From Microbotryum silenes-acaulis (taxonomy: Eukaryota > Basidiomycota > Microbotryomycetes > Microbotryales > Microbotryaceae), in the NCBI GenBank assembly GCA_003665825.1, contig QPFY01000003.1, positions 186,001 to 250,000 of the forward strand: a DNA stretch of 64,000 nt, in the 5' to 3' direction. Shown here one piece after another: positions 9,546 to 19,080 of the stretch; the stretch's first letter is position 1; each line of letters begins with the position of its first letter. Position numbers and translations under genes: made by a program. The notes beneath the pieces were generated by a model. That model was not told the origin of the DNA. It made no database searches and saw only the letters and a list, made by a program, of their open reading frames with translations.

Positions 9546-12058
9546 TCAACCTGCGCGGCTATCCGGTCGCCAAACGCCACCGCCAGGCATGGTACTTGCT
9601 GCTTCAAAAGCACCTCGCAAGTGGCCGTCTTCGCCCCTCACGTTCGCCGTACGCGTCACCGGCGTTCATCATACCCAAGAAGGGCTCGGATGTGGACCCC
9701 ACCATTGCACCGCGATGGGTGAACGACTACCGCCACCTCAATCGGCACACCATCAAGGACCGCACACCCTTGCCCCTGGCCGATGACATCCTGTCGACGT
9801 GCTCCAAGGCGCAGTTCTGGGCTAAGATTGACATGACCAACTCCTTCTTTCAGACCAAGATGGCGGAAGAGGATATAGCAAAGACCGCTGTTTCGACGCC
9901 CTGGGGTTTGTACGAATGGACGGTCATGCCCATGGGACTCTGCAACGCGCCCGCCACCCACCAGCGCCGCGTCAACGACGCCCTGCATGGATTAATCGGC
10001 ACCATCTGTTTTGTCTACCTTGACGACATCACCATCTTCGCCGATACGCTGGAGGAGCACGAGGCCCGTGTTTGCCAAGTTCTGGACGCCCTGCGTCGAG
10101 CCGAACTCTACTGCTCGCCATCAAAGACCAACCTCGCCACCTCGGAGTGTGTGTTTCTTGGCCACATCATCAACCGCTCCGGCGTACACGCCGACCCCAA
10201 GAAGATCAAGCGCATCCACGACTGGCATCTCCCAGCGACCGTCACGGAACTGAAGGGGTTTCTCGGTTTGGTGCAGTACCTCCGCAGGTTCATTCCGGGC
10301 CTTGCCAAGCATACCGCTGCGCTGACCCCGTTGACAATCAAAGGGCTGACATCCATCGACAACCTCTGGACAACTCCAACGGTCCGTCACTTCGAAGCCA
10401 TCAAGTCCATTGTCGTCTCCCTTGACTGCCTACGCCCGCCCGACCACTCTGCCGATGCCATGCCATTCTGGGTGATGACCGACGCCAGTCTTCAAGGTAT
10501 CGGAGGTGTGCTCCTGCAGGGCTCGCATTGGAAGACCGCACACCCCATTGCCTACTGGTCGCGTCAATACATCCCAGCTGAACGCAACTACCCTACGCAC
10601 GAGCAGGAACTCCTAGCTATTGTCGAGGCTCTCAAGGAATGGCGCATTGATCTCCTGGGTGGCCATTTTCACATCCTTACCGACCATTCCACACTTGAGC
10701 ACTTTCAGACGCAGCGCACGGTCATCTCGCGACGCCAGGCGCGCTGGCTTGACACCTTGGCCGAATTCGATTACGACCTCCAGTATCTCCCGGGCAGGGA
10801 GAACATTGTAGCCGACGCGATGAGCAGGTACTCCTTTCCCGAGCCACTTCCCGTCATCGTGGCCAACATTTCGCAAGTCTCGCTCTCGGATGTCGTCAAG
10901 CAGCAAATTGTCGACGCGTACAAAACCGACGCATTCTGCCAGCAAGCCCTGAACAACATCGCGTCGGTCGCATCGGAGTTCAAGATTATTGACGCATTGC
11001 TGTATTTACGGGGCCGGCTTGTCATTCCACTACTAGCCCCGCTCCGTGAGTCCATCCTTCACGATGCTCATGACGCGCTGGGGCACCTAGGTGATGTAAA
11101 AACGTACCAGACTGTTATGCAGACGTACTTTTGGCCGAACATGTCCCGCCACGTCAAGCAATACGTGCAACAATGTGACTCATGTCAACGAACCAAGGCC
11201 CGTACCACTCGCGTCGCGAGCAAGCTTCACTCCCTTCCCGTTCCAGTGCGCCCCATGGCGGACATCGCCGTTGACTTTGTCGGACCGTTGCCAACAAACA
11301 AGGGGTTCGACCGTGTCTTGACGATCACCGATCGACTGTCGGGATATGTCCGCCTCATCCCTGCGCGCGAAGCCGACACAGCGGCGGATGTTGCCAACCG
11401 CTTTCATGAGGGGTGGCATCGTTTTTTTGGCCTGCCCCAACGCATTGTCTCGGATCGTGACAAGTTGTTCACGAGCAAGTTCTGGTCCGTCCTGCACAAG
11501 CGTCTGAACATCAAGCTGCAACTTTCCTCGGCGTTCCACCCCGAGACTGACGGGCGCAGCGAGAAGACGAACAAGACCGCATTCCAGATCCTACGCTCGC
11601 TTGTCAACAGGGAACAATCCAATTGGGTTGAATGTCTCACCGCTTGTGAGTATGCCATCAACTCATCGGTCAACGTTTCGACGGGGAAGACCCCGTTTGA
11701 GCTTGTCCTGGGGTACACACCCACTCTCGCCCCGCTTGCCCCTATTGAGGGCGACGAGGAGCTCCCATCGGTTGAGGAGCTGCTCGCACTTCGCTTCCAG
11801 TCATGCGAGGAGGCACGAGACCAACTCGCTGTGTCCAAAGTTCGTCAAGCCGCCCAAGCCAACAAGGACCGCGCGGATGAACCTTCATGGGCCGTCGGGG
11901 ACCTTGTGCTGCTCGACTCAAGTGACCGCAGGAAGCGACTTCACACCCGCAAGCGCCGCGCAGCCAAGGATCTCCACGTACACCTTGCAACTCAACAAGG
12001 ACGATTCCGCGGTTCCGTTCTTCCACACGGGCAAGCTCAAGACCTACCGCTCAAATGA
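9377..12058 (+). CDS. Gypsy Pol: reverse transcriptase, RNase H, integrase
   Basis: An 893-codon ORF. RT spans about residues 60-260 with WRWVNDY-like fingers (APRWVNDYRHLN), WAKIDMTNSFFQ and the catalytic FVYLDDITIF box. RNase H starts at VMTDASLQGIGG and includes THEQELLAIVEAL and LTDHSTLEHF. The integrase has the HHCC zinc finger (HDAHDALGHLG ... CDSCQRTK), the DDE core (AVDFVGPL, IVSDRDKLFTS, HPETDGRSEKTN) and the fragment WAVGDLVLL. The ORF then runs into unrelated codons and stops at 12058. The usual GPY/F segment between GDLVLL and the HVSKLK-like motif is missing, so the C-terminal tail continues in another frame. Confidence 0.9.
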   Translation: MAAIAPVNEDEQLRLAALDQRLRAVYADRFPDDIPPVATYQSPVRHHIELDNPRTVINLRGYPVAKRHRQAWYLLLQKHLASGRLRPSRSPYASPAFIIPKKGSDVDPTIAPRWVNDYRHLNRHTIKDRTPLPLADDILSTCSKAQFWAKIDMTNSFFQTKMAEEDIAKTAVSTPWGLYEWTVMPMGLCNAPATHQRRVNDALHGLIGTICFVYLDDITIFADTLEEHEARVCQVLDALRRAELYCSPSKTNLATSECVFLGHIINRSGVHADPKKIKRIHDWHLPATVTELKGFLGLVQYLRRFIPGLAKHTAALTPLTIKGLTSIDNLWTTPTVRHFEAIKSIVVSLDCLRPPDHSADAMPFWVMTDASLQGIGGVLLQGSHWKTAHPIAYWSRQYIPAERNYPTHEQELLAIVEALKEWRIDLLGGHFHILTDHSTLEHFQTQRTVISRRQARWLDTLAEFDYDLQYLPGRENIVADAMSRYSFPEPLPVIVANISQVSLSDVVKQQIVDAYKTDAFCQQALNNIASVASEFKIIDALLYLRGRLVIPLLAPLRESILHDAHDALGHLGDVKTYQTVMQTYFWPNMSRHVKQYVQQCDSCQRTKARTTRVASKLHSLPVPVRPMADIAVDFVGPLPTNKGFDRVLTITDRLSGYVRLIPAREADTAADVANRFHEGWHRFFGLPQRIVSDRDKLFTSKFWSVLHKRLNIKLQLSSAFHPETDGRSEKTNKTAFQILRSLVNREQSNWVECLTACEYAINSSVNVSTGKTPFELVLGYTPTLAPLAPIEGDEELPSVEELLALRFQSCEEARDQLAVSKVRQAAQANKDRADEPSWAVGDLVLLDSSDRRKRLHTRKRRAAKDLHVHLATQQGRFRGSVLPHGQAQDLPLK

Positions 12059-12287
12059 TTCGGAATTGTTCCCAAGCCGAGAACCCGCGCGCCCGGGACC
12101 GGTGGACGTAGGTGGAGAACCCGAGTGGGTCATCGAGGACATCGTCGATGAAAGGGTCCGAGTGGGGAAGACTCAATATTTGGTCTCTTGGGTTTCATGG
12201 CCGTCGGATAGCGATTCATGGGAGCCTGCCGAGGCACTGGAGGACACGGAGGCATTGGACCGTTGGGAACATCGGAACGAGGAATGA
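11985..12287 (+). pseudogene. Out-of-frame integrase tail with chromodomain
   Basis: In the frame one base off from pol, translation gives YTLQLN, then FFHTGKLKTYR (equivalent to the integrase HVSKLK motif), then a chromodomain: EPEWVIEDIVDERV, YLVSWVSWPSDSDSWEPA and EALDRW, ending at 12287. The aromatic residues and SW-P-x-x-SWEP loop are those of Gypsy chromoviruses, where the domain guides integration to heterochromatin. An upstream deletion near 11960 explains both the missing GPY/F segment and the frame change. Confidence 0.82.
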
Positions 12288-12317
12288 GAGTGTTTTTTCA
12301 GAAGGGAGCTTTGTGTC

Positions 12318-12330
12318 AAGGAGGGGAGAG
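12318..12330 (+). other. Polypurine tract of the Gypsy element
   Basis: AAGGAGGGGAGAG lies immediately 5' of the 3' LTR, the expected place for plus-strand cDNA priming. Confidence 0.7.
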
Positions 12331-12572
12331 TGTAAGGCAAGGCCTTACGACGGGCCACAGGCATTAGAAATAGAGATTGCGCGCGCCTAGCTTCTTCAGC
12401 TCTCTCTTCATCGAGCTGACACCAGAAGCTAGGTGAGTACTGGTGTTCCCTATCTCAGCACTATCGTATCTTCATCGAGCTGACACCAGAAGCTAGTTGT
12501 AATCCATATAACTTGCACCTGTCATCTTCGGTCACCAGTGAGCCTCCGCTGTCCGAGACAGCGTGCCTTTCA
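12331..12572 (+). repeat. 3' LTR of the Gypsy element
   Basis: The LTR is 242 bp, identical to the 5' LTR except at 12543. It is followed by the second CGTTC target copy (12573-12577), after which the RT ORF of the host DIRS-like element resumes on the minus strand. Confidence 0.95.
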
Positions 12573-13774
12573 CGTTCCTTCGGATCGGCGCGGCTACCTT
12601 TCACCAAGGCGTCGATCTTGTCAATGTAGCGCAGCCGCTTCTGATCGGTGACCGTCGCGGTCATTAGATCCAAATCCCATTCAATCCCGACGTGGACAAA
12701 TTGACGCGTCCACGTGAAGCCTTTCTGCTCCGCGAGGCGCCAGCCGAGGGATCGTACGAAATGAAGAATGGCTTCTTGCGATATGGCATCCGACGTTCGG
12801 ACCGCGCAAACATCGTCAACCATCTTGAAGATTGACACGCCGGGGAACTTCCATTCGACCAAGTCTTGGGTCAGGTCCGCGACGTTCCCAAAGACACCGG
12901 GAGTGGTCCTGCCACCGAAGCATGGGACTCGTCGTACGAAGATGAGGCCGCGCCACAAGATGCACATGCTCGATCGCTGGTCCCATCGCAAAGGGAGTTG
13001 GTAGAACGCATCGGCGAAATCCCAACCGCAGACTTCCGCCGTCGAGGGAAGCTCGCGAAACTTGCGGTACAACATGGGCAAGGTCATCCAACGGCAAGGA
13101 GAATCCGCAGACTTCAGGTCGTCGTTTATGGAAACGAGTTTCGGACGGCTAGACGAACCACTCCGTTGCGACGGTCCATGCCCGCTCGTCGACGGATGAT
13201 TCGCTTCGCCAGGGTCTGTGGTTCGATCGATCGGTTTCGCCTTCGGGTAAGACAGATTTTCGATCTGTCTCCACTTCGGCGGCATTCCGGGCGCTACTGA
13301 CTTCGGCACATAGCTGATCGGATTCGTGCGGAAAGGACCGATCGCGGCCTCGAGCTCGTCCTTGTCGTACGGGCCCGCGATGTACCCGAGATCGAGCATG
13401 CGCTCCATCTCGCCGTCCATGACCAGTTGTTGCTCCTCACTGGGCGGTGCGTTCTTCGCGATGTGACGCTCCGACGGAGGGTCCTTGATGCCGAAATCAA
13501 AGCCCTCTCGGATCTGCTTTGGTATAGCGGCCAGGTACGGCGCGACGTGCGCGACCCTTGCGAGTGCCTTAATGTTGGCTTCGAACGCACCAGCATCGAG
13601 CGGCGTAACAATCTTGTACATCGCATCATGGAACGAGTCGACTTCGCGGGCCATGATTCGCATGCGAGCGGAAGTTTCGGGCACTGGCGAAGAGCCCGGC
13701 GCGGGCACTGAAGGCACGAACGGGACGTCTCCTTTGCTGCCGGCCGCGACAGGTTCGAGTGGAGCCCTGCCCAT
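12573..13774 (-). pseudogene. Reverse transcriptase part of the DIRS-like element (cut by Gypsy insertion)
   Basis: The ORF contains a DIRS-type RT. PPKWRQIENLSYPK forms the fingers region, then EVCGWDFADAFYQLPL (first catalytic Asp) and the palm motif FKMVDDVCAV in place of the canonical YVDD. WRLAEQKGFTWTRQFVHVG forms the thumb side. Upstream, HVAPYLAAIPKQIREGFDFGI matches the conserved pre-RT helix of DIRS/Ngaro ORF2. The ORF is cut at 12573 by the Gypsy LTR; without the insert it continues into the RNase H piece at 7423. The ORF start is uncertain, because the first ATG-like position at 13774 follows a Pro-rich stretch (13850-14290) open in another frame. Confidence 0.85.
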
Positions 13775-14291
13775 CCACGGGGTGGGCCGGTCGGTGATGC
13801 TCGGAGGGTCTGCCGGAGCAGCGCTTAGCGGGTCTGGAAATTCAAATCCAGCACGTCAGCCCTCGGCTGCGCAGGAAGGGGCAACGCCCAGCCGGTCCGT
13901 CGGGACCGGGCATCTACACGTACGCGGACGTGAGGAAGCGCGAACGGTGGGGGATTCGACCCCTGAACCAGAGAACGGAGGCACGCGACGCGATGCCTGA
14001 GAGGTAACGACCTCAGAAAGGGCCACAGAAAGCGGTTCGAATCGTACGGGAAACGAGTATTTAGCGTGCGGTGAGGGCCAAATTCGAGGCGAGCCGGGAG
14101 CGGGAATCGGAGGCGCGCCGGGAGCGAGAATCGGAGACGGAGTCGAGAAAGACGGTGGAATCGAAGGCGAAGTAGGAAAGCCCGGCATGGTAGTGGGACC
14201 CGAGGAGGTTGTTGGTACATCGGAACGGGGCGGAAGAGACTGCACGACACGAGAAGAGGGAAAGGATGGTGATGCAGACGCGCCAACTCGG

Positions 14292-15437
14292 TCATGCGGA
14301 CCCGACGTGGGTATAAGCCTCGTGCTGGCCTTTACAGAAAGAACACGCGTGTTCACGAACGCAGGATTGGACGCAACCCCTGACGTTATAGTTGGTGCAG
14401 TATCGCTTGGTAGCGTCAGACTTGTCGACGAGCCCACCACATTGGAGAGCGAACAAGGTTTGGTTGAAAAACCGGCACGCGGAAACGTTGTGCTCGTCGC
14501 TTCCGCAACCTGCGCACATCTGGTAGCCGGGGGAGCCCGTGCCTTTGATGGCTTTGAAGTCCCTTGAAACTGTGGGAAAGGAGGTGTTCGCGCTGGCACG
14601 AAACGGGAATCCCGGACGGGCTGGCGAGCCTCGAAAGCCGGCCGTCTCGAACGCCCTTTTTCGCGGAGACACGGCGGTGGCAGGCGCGGCAGCAGGCGCG
14701 GCAGCCGCAGCGCTGAGCGGAACCACCGAAGTTACGACTACCGCTGCAGGCGCAACCACTACAGGTTTGAGGAGAGGAAGAATCGGCTTCCAATCCTCGC
14801 CCCCCAGCGTTGCCTCCTCCATGGCTTGAATGCGGCCACGCGCCTCGATGAGATCGTCCACCGGGCGCTCCATCGCCCGGGCCCACGATGACTGGTGCTC
14901 GGCCGCGAGCTCAGCCCACTTCATGGCGGGCACGTTGAGGGCAGCCGAGACCTGAGCCATGATCGACTGGTCGAAGGGTCCGAAAACCTTTATCTTCGAG
15001 ACCTTGAATCCCGACCACCACAAAGAACGGACCGTCAAGTCGTATTTACGCATGATGAACCAGTTCGAGTCACAGGTCCGCATCGCAACGGACTCGAAGT
15101 GTCGGTCAAACATCTCCGAAGGCGACAGTGCGCCTCCGACGATGATCGAGGCCGTCATCGGGTCGACCGCCTCCTTGACAAGGAGCACATAGGAATAGCG
15201 CGCGTCCTGCCATTGCGTGCGCGGCAGGCAACCGTCGAAGACCAGACCCGCCTCCATCCGCGCCTTGAAACCCACACCATAATCCAGACTCATCTTCACT
15301 TGCTGGTGTCGTGACAGACACGACATCGGAGGATCCTTGCGATCCTTCGCCCACTTGATCGTTTCGGCAGAGATGCCGAACAAGGCGCCATCGTAAGTGG
15401 TACACGCCGTCGTGTCCAGGGCGCCGGAGAGTTGCAT
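14292..15437 (-). CDS. Gag-like protein of the DIRS-like element
   Basis: About 381 aa from the ATG at 15437. Conserved Trp/Tyr-rich blocks (TRTQW-like PRTQWQDARYSYVLL, NWFIMRKYDL, SLWWSGFKVSKIKVFG) precede an Ala/Pro-rich hinge and a C-terminal Cys/His cluster (MCAGCGSDEH, YCTNYN, GCVQSC, HACSFCKGQHEAY). Such a C-x-NYN...C...H-x-CSxC...H array is typical of the ORF1 nucleocapsid of fungal DIRS/Ngaro elements. A separate 32-codon ORF (15545-15447) ends only 9 nt upstream. It may be an upstream ORF or a frameshifted N-terminus. Confidence 0.72.
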   Translation of the reverse strand: MQLSGALDTTACTTYDGALFGISAETIKWAKDRKDPPMSCLSRHQQVKMSLDYGVGFKARMEAGLVFDGCLPRTQWQDARYSYVLLVKEAVDPMTASIIVGGALSPSEMFDRHFESVAMRTCDSNWFIMRKYDLTVRSLWWSGFKVSKIKVFGPFDQSIMAQVSAALNVPAMKWAELAAEHQSSWARAMERPVDDLIEARGRIQAMEEATLGGEDWKPILPLLKPVVVAPAAVVVTSVVPLSAAAAAPAAAPATAVSPRKRAFETAGFRGSPARPGFPFRASANTSFPTVSRDFKAIKGTGSPGYQMCAGCGSDEHNVSACRFFNQTLFALQCGGLVDKSDATKRYCTNYNVRGCVQSCVREHACSFCKGQHEAYTHVGSA

Positions 15438-15807
15438 CGGGGGCAATTACGGGGCCACGCCCGCGGCGCCACCGATCGTTGCCGCCGGCGACTCTGTGGA
15501 TGAGAGCGCAGCGTGGTCGTTGGTAGAGGTCGAAGCAGTCGTCATTGTCGGTACCGATAGGGTCGATCGAAAAGTTTCGCGAGTGTAGAGGCAATGAGCA
15601 CTGCCGTTCGAGCGAAACGAATAAGGTGCAGAAGCGAACAGGCATTTCTCTCGCCTACTCCACTCTAAGCGCATGCGCGCCACCCCCAGGGGGGCGGCCC
15701 ACCCGTACTCGTGAGCGACTCGTGAGCGCTTGTGCTTGCGACCATTTTCACTGCAACACGCGCCTGGACCACTACCACCTGCATCACAGCGCCAGATCTG
15801 CCACAAC

Positions 15808-16554
15808 AGTGAGTTCCACGTTGCCGCGTACCTCCTTCTCTCGGCAGCACCAGCTGATGTTTGAGCGCCGTGTGTTTGCACAGTGACCCCCACTTCGTCG
15901 TCGTCGTTACCCTCCTCGAATGGGGCTCCTCAGTCGGACCTCGATTTCCTCAACTCGTTATCCACCACCGCAGTAGCCACAGGTGTCACCAGATCCTCAA
16001 CATCGGCCGCAACACCCGATGCCACGACAACAACAGCGACCTCGTTCGATCCGAATGACATCACCCAATCGCTGGCCTTTATCAATCTCTCGAGGCAACT
16101 CGACGCCTCGATTCCGGATTCTCTGGCTTCGACCCAAGCAGCCTACGATGCTCTCCTCGAACGCAAGACTCCGACACCACAGGACGGTCAACCTGATAAG
16201 GACAACGACGAGGACAACGACGAGGACAACGACGAGGACAACGACGAGGACAACGACGAGGACAACGACGAGGACAACGACGAGGACAACGACGAGGACA
16301 ACGACGAGGACAACGACAACGTTCACGCGGACGAGGACGACGGTCTGGACGAACGAGCGATCCTGGACCTGTTGAACAAGATGGAGAGCGCCGACATGGC
16401 CGCGCAGGAATTCGAAGGCAGATTGGACAAGCTCTTACAGGGTTTGGATGGCATGTTGGAGAGTCTCGGCGCGGCGGGACAAGTTGGCGCGGCTGATCAG
16501 GGGACTAGTAGTCATAGCACTGCTCAGGACGACGTTTCAACCGCCCTCGGCTAA
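15808..16554 (+). CDS. Small acidic hypothetical protein with 12-mer minisatellite; start codon split by an intron
   Basis: The open frame 15884-16554 has no usable ATG at its 5' end, but it begins right after an acceptor (CACAG). Splicing from the donor GTGAGT at 15809 joins A15808 to TG at 15884-15885 and creates the initiator ATG, giving 223 aa starting TPTSSSSLPSS. I recognise no family. The body has a helix with LAFINLSRQLDASIPDS, then a long Asp/Asn/Glu run encoded by ten 12-base repeats. A C-terminal coiled-coil-like segment (ILDLLNKMESADMAAQEFEG, LDKLLQGLDGMLESLG) follows. The DIRS-like Gag starts about 260 nt upstream on the other strand. No catalytic motif is seen. Confidence 0.6.
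16201..16320 (+). repeat. In-frame 12-bp minisatellite (GACAACGACGAG)x10
   Basis: Ten head-to-tail 12-mers encode Asp-Asn-Asp-Glu. The copies are almost invariant; the last unit ends AAC in place of GAG. The length is likely to vary between strains. Confidence 0.95.
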
Positions 16555-16935
16555 GAGAGACGACACGGATTCCGCAGAGAAGCAAGGAGCATAAAGATAC
16601 CGATGTTGCCAAAAACATGTCATATTACCAATGTTGTCGAAACCTTGGGTCCAGTTCCAAAATCTCCCCTGCGCACCACGCGACCTAGTCCAACTCTTCG
16701 GCGAAATCGAGCCTCCGACGCTTGCCACGGAGTGCATGGTCCGTGGAGCGGGCATTTGTCATCGCAGCGTTGGGCGTAGTTTTTGAGTTTGCGCAAACAG
16801 ACACAAGGATGACACGCCCGACCGATCAAAGGCAGTTTCTCCGGGCCTCTTCATAACAACCATCGGCCACTTTCCCCGGCCCAAAGCAGTGTGTAAGGCT
16901 CGGCAGCCAATCAGTAGGTCCAAGCTCAAACCTCG

Positions 16936-17497
16936 GACCGACGGACCGACTTGCCTGACCTCCCTTTCATTTCCCTGCCTCTGACTGACAACCATTGTGC
17001 ATCCCTTTGTCATCCTTCCCTATTTTCCTAGTTCACCACAAAGAACCACATTGTCTACCTAGCTCCCTTTCACAACGCCAGATTCCTTAAATAGTGATCC
17101 ATAGCTCTCTTCTCATCCTTCAAGGGACCCCCTCTCTCTTCACTTGACAATCGACTGGTTTTGGGACTGTCCATTCGTGAAGCACCTCGAGAGAACTACC
17201 GAGGAACCCGCCTTTACTTACGCCTACCGCTGAGTAATCTGGGCTCCTTACATCTTTTTTTGACAGTCCCAAAACCAGTCGATTGTCAAGTGAAGAGAGA
17301 GGGGGTCCCTTGAAGGATGAGAAGAGAGCTATGGATCACTATTTAAGGAATCTGGCGTTGTGAAAGGGAGCTAGGTAGACAATGTGGTTCTTTGTGGTGA
17401 ACTAGGAAAATAGGGAAGGATGACAAAGAGATGCACAATGGTTGTCAGTCAGAGGCAGGGAAATGAAAGGGAGGTCAGGCAAGTCGGTCCGTCGGTC
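16936..17497. repeat. Near-perfect long inverted repeat (236-bp arms, 90-bp spacer)
   Basis: The left arm is 16936-17171 and the right arm 17262-17497. The reverse complement of the right arm matches the left at every position except one that I found (C in the left CATCCC, T in the right equivalent). The spacer 17172-17261 shows no self-complementarity that I noticed. Outer ends read GACCGACGGACCGAC. There is no obvious target duplication and no ORF across it. Confidence 0.95.
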
Positions 17498-18387
17498 AGT
17501 GGTAAAGCCAAGCCCAGACGGAGCCGAGGCCAGACTCAACTGGAGACAGTTTCTTCCATGCAATCAAACCTTCGGCTGTAAGCTGTACACGTTTCCTCGC
17601 CCCGATCCTTGGCAAGTTTGGCGGTGCTGTAGCAGCCTCGCAATCCAAGGTGTGGTGTGGATAGATTTTTCACCACTGTCCGACTTGACTCCGAAGTCTC
17701 GCCATTCACTTGTGCGCCCTTTTTTAACTTGTTAAAAAAGGAATGCTAACTTTACAAAAGTTATTTGATGTTAAAGTTGATAGTGGAGACAAGTCCTAGA
17801 GACAGGTCAAAGAGAGTCGTGTGTCAGATGTGAACGCAATTCGTATGTGGGGATCTCTTCCCATGCGGATAGTACTCGGTCCTGTCGGAGGCGCATTGGA
17901 CTGTGTAAAGGAGACGTCACTGCAAATGCCTTGGACCACGGGGCGTGAGGTTACTCTAACTAGTTACTCTATTACTCTAACTAGTAATAACTAGTGAAAA
18001 AAAAGTGTGAGTTAAGGAATATAGCTAAAATCGCTGTTTTTGACTATGTTGTGGCCCAGAGGGCCGCATATGGTTAATGTACAAGCATACTGTTTTGTCT
18101 GCCGCACCTGCCTGTGGTGTTCATGTTCCGATCAGAAGTCATGTACAAGCTCTGTGGCGACTTTTGTATTTTTCGCGCCATTCGAACGAAGCTACAGCGC
18201 TCCCAGTATTTTCCTTCACTTTTTCGTTGACATAAAACAGTGTTTACACCTATATTGTATTTAATGGAGGGCAAGCTCGTGGCTTTGCTTGACATTGCTT
18301 CTACAGCAGAGCTCCGCATGACACGCGGGGCGAGGGCTGGCGTCTGTCACGTGATGTGGCGCGCCGGCGGTGTCGGTGTCGTTGCCG

Positions 18388-18475
18388 GTCCGGCAGCGGA
18401 CCAGCGGTATTAGGGGCTGAACAACAAATTTGCCCGTCCGGCAGCGGACCAGCGGCATTAGGGGCTGAACAACAA
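18388..18475 (+). repeat. 48-bp tandem duplication (about two copies)
   Basis: Units begin GTCCGGCAGCGGACCAGCGG at 18388 and 18436 and share the following ATTAGGGGCTGAACAACAA. They differ at a T/C after the first 20 bases. They lie just upstream of the Helitron relic. Confidence 0.85.
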
Positions 18476-19080
18476 TCACACCCGTAAAGAAACCCGCGCC
18501 ACTCCCTCTAACCTGTTCTTGGTTCCCTCCCACTCTGGTCACACTCACTCAAGGAGAAACCCTCGCCACTATGCCCCGGTCCCAAGGTCGTCAGGGAGGG
18601 CCATCGCAACCTCGCCAAGTCTTGGGCGCGAGGGAAGCGCCGTACCAGGCCGTACCATAGCGTACCAGAGCGTACCATGGGCTTGCTCGAGCGCCTGCTG
18701 CTGGGCGCCCGGATGCTCGACCATCCTCTTCCGCCCGCTCCGATCAACAGAATCAGCCCCCCCGCGCGTATTGACAACAACCCAACTGATCTTGGTATTG
18801 CGACACGTATACGAACGAGCCCGCCGTGCCGCTGTCCAGAACGGCCTCAGCGTGGTCAGCGCGATGGACGAGCCGACGCTGAACGCGCCCCCCCCCCCAC
18901 GCCTCACCACCACGTGCACCTCGACCTGCTCTCCGCTGGCCTTGACCTGCCTTGACCCGCAGCAGGAGAAGGCCAGCGGAGACCCCGCAGGACTAGAATC
19001 GCCCTTAAACTACTCAAGCCCCACGTTTCAATCCGCGACTACCTCGGCCCCCAGACGGCCGTGTGCAGCCACCAGTGCAA

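Larger units (their letters stand above)
7424..12572 (+). mobile_element. Ty3/Gypsy chromovirus, full-length with both LTRs
   Basis: This is a 5.15-kb element with 242-bp LTRs (7424-7665, 12331-12572) beginning TG and ending CA. It is flanked by a 5-bp duplication CGTTC (7419-7423, 12573-12577). Internal order is Gag with zinc knuckle, protease, RT, RNase H, HHCC integrase and a C-terminal chromodomain. I count one LTR mismatch (G at 7636, C at 12543), so the insertion is recent. The chromodomain lies in a different frame from integrase, so this copy may not be autonomous. Confidence 0.93.
4932..15545 (-). mobile_element. DIRS/Ngaro-type tyrosine-recombinase retrotransposon, interrupted by a Gypsy element
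   Basis: Three ORFs on the minus strand run in the order expected for DIRS-like elements: a Cys/His-rich Gag (15437-14292), an RT-RNase H ORF (from about 13774, split by an insertion) and a tyrosine recombinase (6380-4932). There is no integrase of its own; recombination would be by the tyrosine recombinase. After removing the Gypsy insert the coding body is about 5.5 kb, typical for the family. Limits are set on ORFs only. Split direct or inverted terminal repeats were sought by eye and not found, so the true ends lie somewhat outside these coordinates. Confidence 0.85.
16555..18950. other. Gene-poor interval
   Basis: No ORF here shows family motifs or exon-like structure. It holds the 236-bp-arm palindrome (16936-17497), a comparatively AT-rich stretch (about 17700-18270) with repeated TTACTCTAACTAGT motifs near 17950-17995, and a 48-bp tandem duplication (18388-18475). 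Confidence 0.5.

Noticed and set aside
16201..16320. CRISPR-like array
   Set aside because: The 12-bp units are contiguous with no spacers and lie in a coding frame of a eukaryotic gene.
15997..16326. Val-Leu repeat protein on the minus strand
   Set aside because: It is simply the antisense of the 12-bp coding minisatellite.
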